DNA of 6,979 nucleotides from Pirellulaceae bacterium (GTDB lineage: Bacteria; Planctomycetota; Planctomycetia; Pirellulales; Pirellulaceae): NCBI GenBank assembly GCA_013002105.1, contig JABDKS010000523.1, positions 1 to 6,979 of the forward strand. The letters run 5' to 3'. Position 1 is the first letter of the stretch, and each line of letters starts with the position of its first letter. Position numbers and translations under genes: made by a program. Positions 4,406 to 6,979 of the stretch are shown here, piece after piece. The notes under the pieces were generated by a model that was not told the DNA's origin, made no database searches, and was given only the letters and a program-made list of their open reading frames with translations.

Positions 4406-6979
4406 TCAGAGGCGATCTCCCCCGACTTCCAGATCGTCGATCCAGACGACGGCGTCGGTGTCCGCCTGAGAGACAAAACCGAGCCAGTCGAGCGCGTGCC
4501 ACTCTTTGTGTACGGTGGGAAGTCTCTCGAATCGCTGTGGTTGGGCATCGGGAAGCGTCACGACGAGATCCCACAAGCCGGCGGCCTCTCCAAGTGCCGC
4601 GGTGATCTCCAGTTCAATCCATTTATCGTCGGGCAACGTGAGCAGCTCGCGATCGGCCGCGCGTAGTTTGCCGTTCTCGATCCACAGCGTCGGCCCCACA
4701 CGATAGGGTTGCGAGCGATCGCGCCACTCATGTTGAAACACCGCTCCGGATGAGAGTTTGAGCGCGAAGGCACAGCGGCTGACGCCTTCTTGGTGCGTCG
4801 GTGAAACGACGAACATCGGGTAATAGCGATGTGATAATCCAGGCGAATCGGTCATCCTCAGCGCGTACCGTCCGGAGTGCGCGGCGGCCGTTTCCACGAC
4901 CTCGATGCCGGGTCGATTCGTGTCTTGACTGACCGACGTTGCAACCGGCATGGCACCTGCCTCGAAGTCTTCATGAAAAGCCAGCACCGGCGGCGTCGGC
5001 GGCAGTTTCATTTCGGGAAACGTCAACTGTTTTGCTTTCGCGACCCACTGCGGATCGCCATACACTCCGGCTTTGGAATAGTCGAAGGGCACGAAGCCGA
5101 TCTTAGCGGCGGGTGAATTTTCCTTCAGTCGAAAGTCATCGTGCGGCGCGTCGACGAACAGCGGATCGGCCACGATCGAACCGGTATCTTTGCCGGTCGC
5201 CTGCCATTGCTCGAAACTCTTTCCATTGATTTTGATCGGATGCCCATCGCTGCGCCAGTAGAGGTTGTCATGCAGCTTCACATTGTCGTCGGACCAGGAA
5301 CCGTGGAACAGCTCGCCCGAATCCCACGCGACCACGTTTCTCTCCAGGGTGAACGACAGGTGGTCCTCGACGCGACTGCGTTTCAATTGGTACTGGCGGG
5401 AGTAAGCGAAGATGTTGTTCCGGATGATGTTTTCGCGGCCGTAATGCTGGTGATAGCCGCCCGACTTGGTGCGGTAGACCAGATTTTTTTCCATCACAAT
5501 TCCGGTACTACCTTCGTCGTTGTAAAGTCCCCAGCCGCCGTAGCCCCATGACAGTATGTCGTGAATTACATTGTTGCTGACGCTGGTGCCGGGCGAAGGA
5601 CCCAGCGTGTAGACGCCGCCCATGTCGCTGAGCCATCCCCAGCCGAGATGATGAATATGGTTGAACTCAATCCGGTTTCTGACGGCAAGGCTTTCCGCGT
5701 AGCCCCAGCGCCAGCCAACCGAGACGCCCGTGTAATACATGTCGGCGATCTCGTTATGCGTCACGACATTGTCGCCGGAGTGCCCGATCCAGAGACCGAC
5801 CGCACAAGGAAACACGCGACCGCCGTGTCGGATGAAGTTGTTATCGATCGTGATGTGGCTCGTTCGCTCGTTGTCCTTCGCAGCAATCCCCTTCTCACCG
5901 ATACGAATGCCTCCCGCACCAAGGTCGTGCAGATCACAATGCCTGACCAGAGCATCGCGGCAGCCTTTGCGAAACCACAGACCGTAAGTGGCAACATGCC
6001 CGATCTCACAATCATCGAAAGTAACATGTCTCGCACCATCGATCTGAACGGCAGCTTCAATCGAAGCAGCAGCTTGCTCCGGCTCGAAGCCCTGAGGCGG
6101 TGTCTGCCAACCGGTATGCTGAAATGAGAGGCCGCGAAAGGTCAGATGCTCGACGAATTTTCCATTTGCCGGATCGCCGGCGATTTCGATCAGCTTGTTG
6201 GCGACGGGCGCGACGACCGACTTGTCTGGCAGCTCGCCCGGTTGCGGCAAGTAGTGCAGCGTGCCGCCGTCATCAAGAAACCACTCTCCTGGCTGGTCGA
6301 GTGCGGTGCGATAATTCTCCAGGACGTAAGCGGTGTCACGCGTCAGCGGGTTCCACGACTTCATCTGACGACCCGACGTGAACAGCTTGCCAGCCTCGAG
6401 GTCGAACCCATCGAGGAATTTCCGTGTATTGTCCCACTTGTGGAACAGCAGAATCTGAGCGGCGTTGCGCTCGGCTGTGGAGAGGTCACGCAGCGTCGCA
6501 AGGTCGTTGGGATTGGCGTAGAGCGTCTGGCGTGCGATCGGTCTGGGATTCGGTCCCGCCGTTTTTTCCATCGCTTCCCGCCCGTTGCGGAGGTAATAGA
6601 AAAAGTGATCCGGCTCGCGGGCGCGCACGGCTCGGCGACCGTTCACCCAAAGTTGCTCGAACTGCCACGCCGGATCGACACTCGTAGTCCAGGTTCCATC
6701 TGGCTGCACTGTAAATCCATCGATCACTCTGCCACCGGAGATCACTGGATGCGCCCCGGGTGCTGCTTCGTAGACCACCGGCGCTTGAGCCGTCGCAGAA
6801 TCCTGAGGCGTAAAAACGATCGCAGCGCTGATCGGATAGACGCCGTCAGCAACGATCACGCGCACGGCTTCATCGTCGTTAAGTTGACGAATCTCGTCGC
6901 GTGCCTCGGCGAGCGAGCGCAGCGGACCGTCGGGCGAGACTTTCAGAACACGCTGGGCGCAGACCGTACTTCCCAGCCA
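4406..6979 (-). CDS. Secreted right-handed parallel beta-helix protein, probable carbohydrate-active enzyme (5' end off the right edge)
   Basis: The frame is open to the right edge, giving 857 visible residues; the true start lies beyond 6979. The first visible residues, WLGSTVCAQ, look like the end of a signal peptide with cleavage after VCA. Next comes the usual beta-helix opening ([16 protein letters not shown], then [10 protein letters not shown], about 15-48), then an inserted domain with [17 protein letters not shown] (about 107-123). Regular helix coils run from about 275 to 530, with phrases such as [66 protein letters not shown] and [18 protein letters not shown]. This pattern recalls the beta-helix glycosidases of the GH141 type and relatives, acting on complex plant or algal glycans. 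From about 666 ([12 protein letters not shown]) to the end is a jelly-roll, LamG-like domain ending [11 protein letters not shown]. Beta-helix fold is firm; enzyme class and substrate are inference. It is convergent with the stator operon and functionally separate. Confidence 0.88.
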   Translation of the reverse strand, partial: WLGSTVCAQRVLKVSPDGPLRSLAEARDEIRQLNDDEAVRVIVADGVYPISAAIVFTPQDSATAQAPVVYEAAPGAHPVISGGRVIDGFTVQPDGTWTTSVDPAWQFEQLWVNGRRAVRAREPDHFFYYLRNGREAMEKTAGPNPRPIARQTLYANPNDLATLRDLSTAERNAAQILLFHKWDNTRKFLDGFDLEAGKLFTSGRQMKSWNPLTRDTAYVLENYRTALDQPGEWFLDDGGTLHYLPQPGELPDKSVVAPVANKLIEIAGDPANGKFVEHLTFRGLSFQHTGWQTPPQGFEPEQAAASIEAAVQIDGARHVTFDDCEIGHVATYGLWFRKGCRDALVRHCDLHDLGAGGIRIGEKGIAAKDNERTSHITIDNNFIRHGGRVFPCAVGLWIGHSGDNVVTHNEIADMYYTGVSVGWRWGYAESLAVRNRIEFNHIHHLGWGWLSDMGGVYTLGPSPGTSVSNNVIHDILSWGYGGWGLYNDEGSTGIVMEKNLVYRTKSGGYHQHYGRENIIRNNIFAYSRQYQLKRSRVEDHLSFTLERNVVAWDSGELFHGSWSDDNVKLHDNLYWRSDGHPIKINGKSFEQWQATGKDTGSIVADPLFVDAPHDDFRLKENSPAAKIGFVPFDYSKAGVYGDPQWVAKAKQLTFPEMKLPPTPPVLAFHEDFEAGAMPVATSVSQDTNRPGIEVVETAAAHSGRYALRMTDSPGLSHRYYPMFVVSPTHQEGVSRCAFALKLSSGAVFQHEWRDRSQPYRVGPTLWIENGKLRAADRELLTLPDDKWIELEITAALGEAAGLWDLVVTLPDAQPQRFERLPTVHKEWHALDWLGFVSQADTDAVVWIDDLEVGGDRL

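Noticed and set aside
5561..6127. Plus-strand open frame of 188 codons within the beta-helix gene
   Set aside because: It is antisense to the most strongly conserved beta-helix coils and its product shows no recognisable domain.

Overview
The window looks like chromosomal DNA of a flagellated planctomycete of the Rhodopirellula/Blastopirellula type. This is inference from moderately high G+C, coding sequence rich in GATCG/CGATCG words, mostly weak Shine-Dalgarno signals, and a flagellar cluster lying beside a large secreted beta-helix protein typical of polysaccharide-degrading planctomycetes. No ribosomal or other taxonomic marker is present, so the assignment is moderate.

Layout. From about 1760 down to 1, on the minus strand, is the classical basal-body operon order flgB - flgC - fliE - fliF. 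FlgB and FlgC are proximal rod proteins, FliE joins the rod to the MS ring, and FliF is the MS ring itself; its C-terminal part lies beyond position 1. A 263-bp divergent intergenic region (1761-2023) separates this operon from a plus-strand stator operon: motA (2024-2800), motB (2800-3447) and a second MotB-like gene (3450-4193), packed with a 1-base overlap and a 2-base gap. After a 21-bp inverted repeat (4231-4286) comes a convergent minus-strand gene running off the right edge. It encodes a right-handed parallel beta-helix protein with a C-terminal jelly-roll-like domain and is probably a secreted carbohydrate-active enzyme.

How the genes work together. The minus-strand operon builds the MS ring, its adaptor and the base of the rod. 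The plus-strand operon supplies the ion-driven stator that turns the motor. The beta-helix gene has no visible functional link to the flagellum and probably marks the end of the flagellar block.

The most interesting point is the stator operon. One MotA is followed by two different B-subunit-like proteins. Each has a single N-terminal membrane helix with an aspartate at residue 22, where MotB/PomB carries its ion-binding Asp, and each has a C-terminal region in which the peptidoglycan-binding OmpA-like motif is heavily degenerate. This suggests an atypical, possibly heterodimeric, B subunit anchored in a non-standard way.
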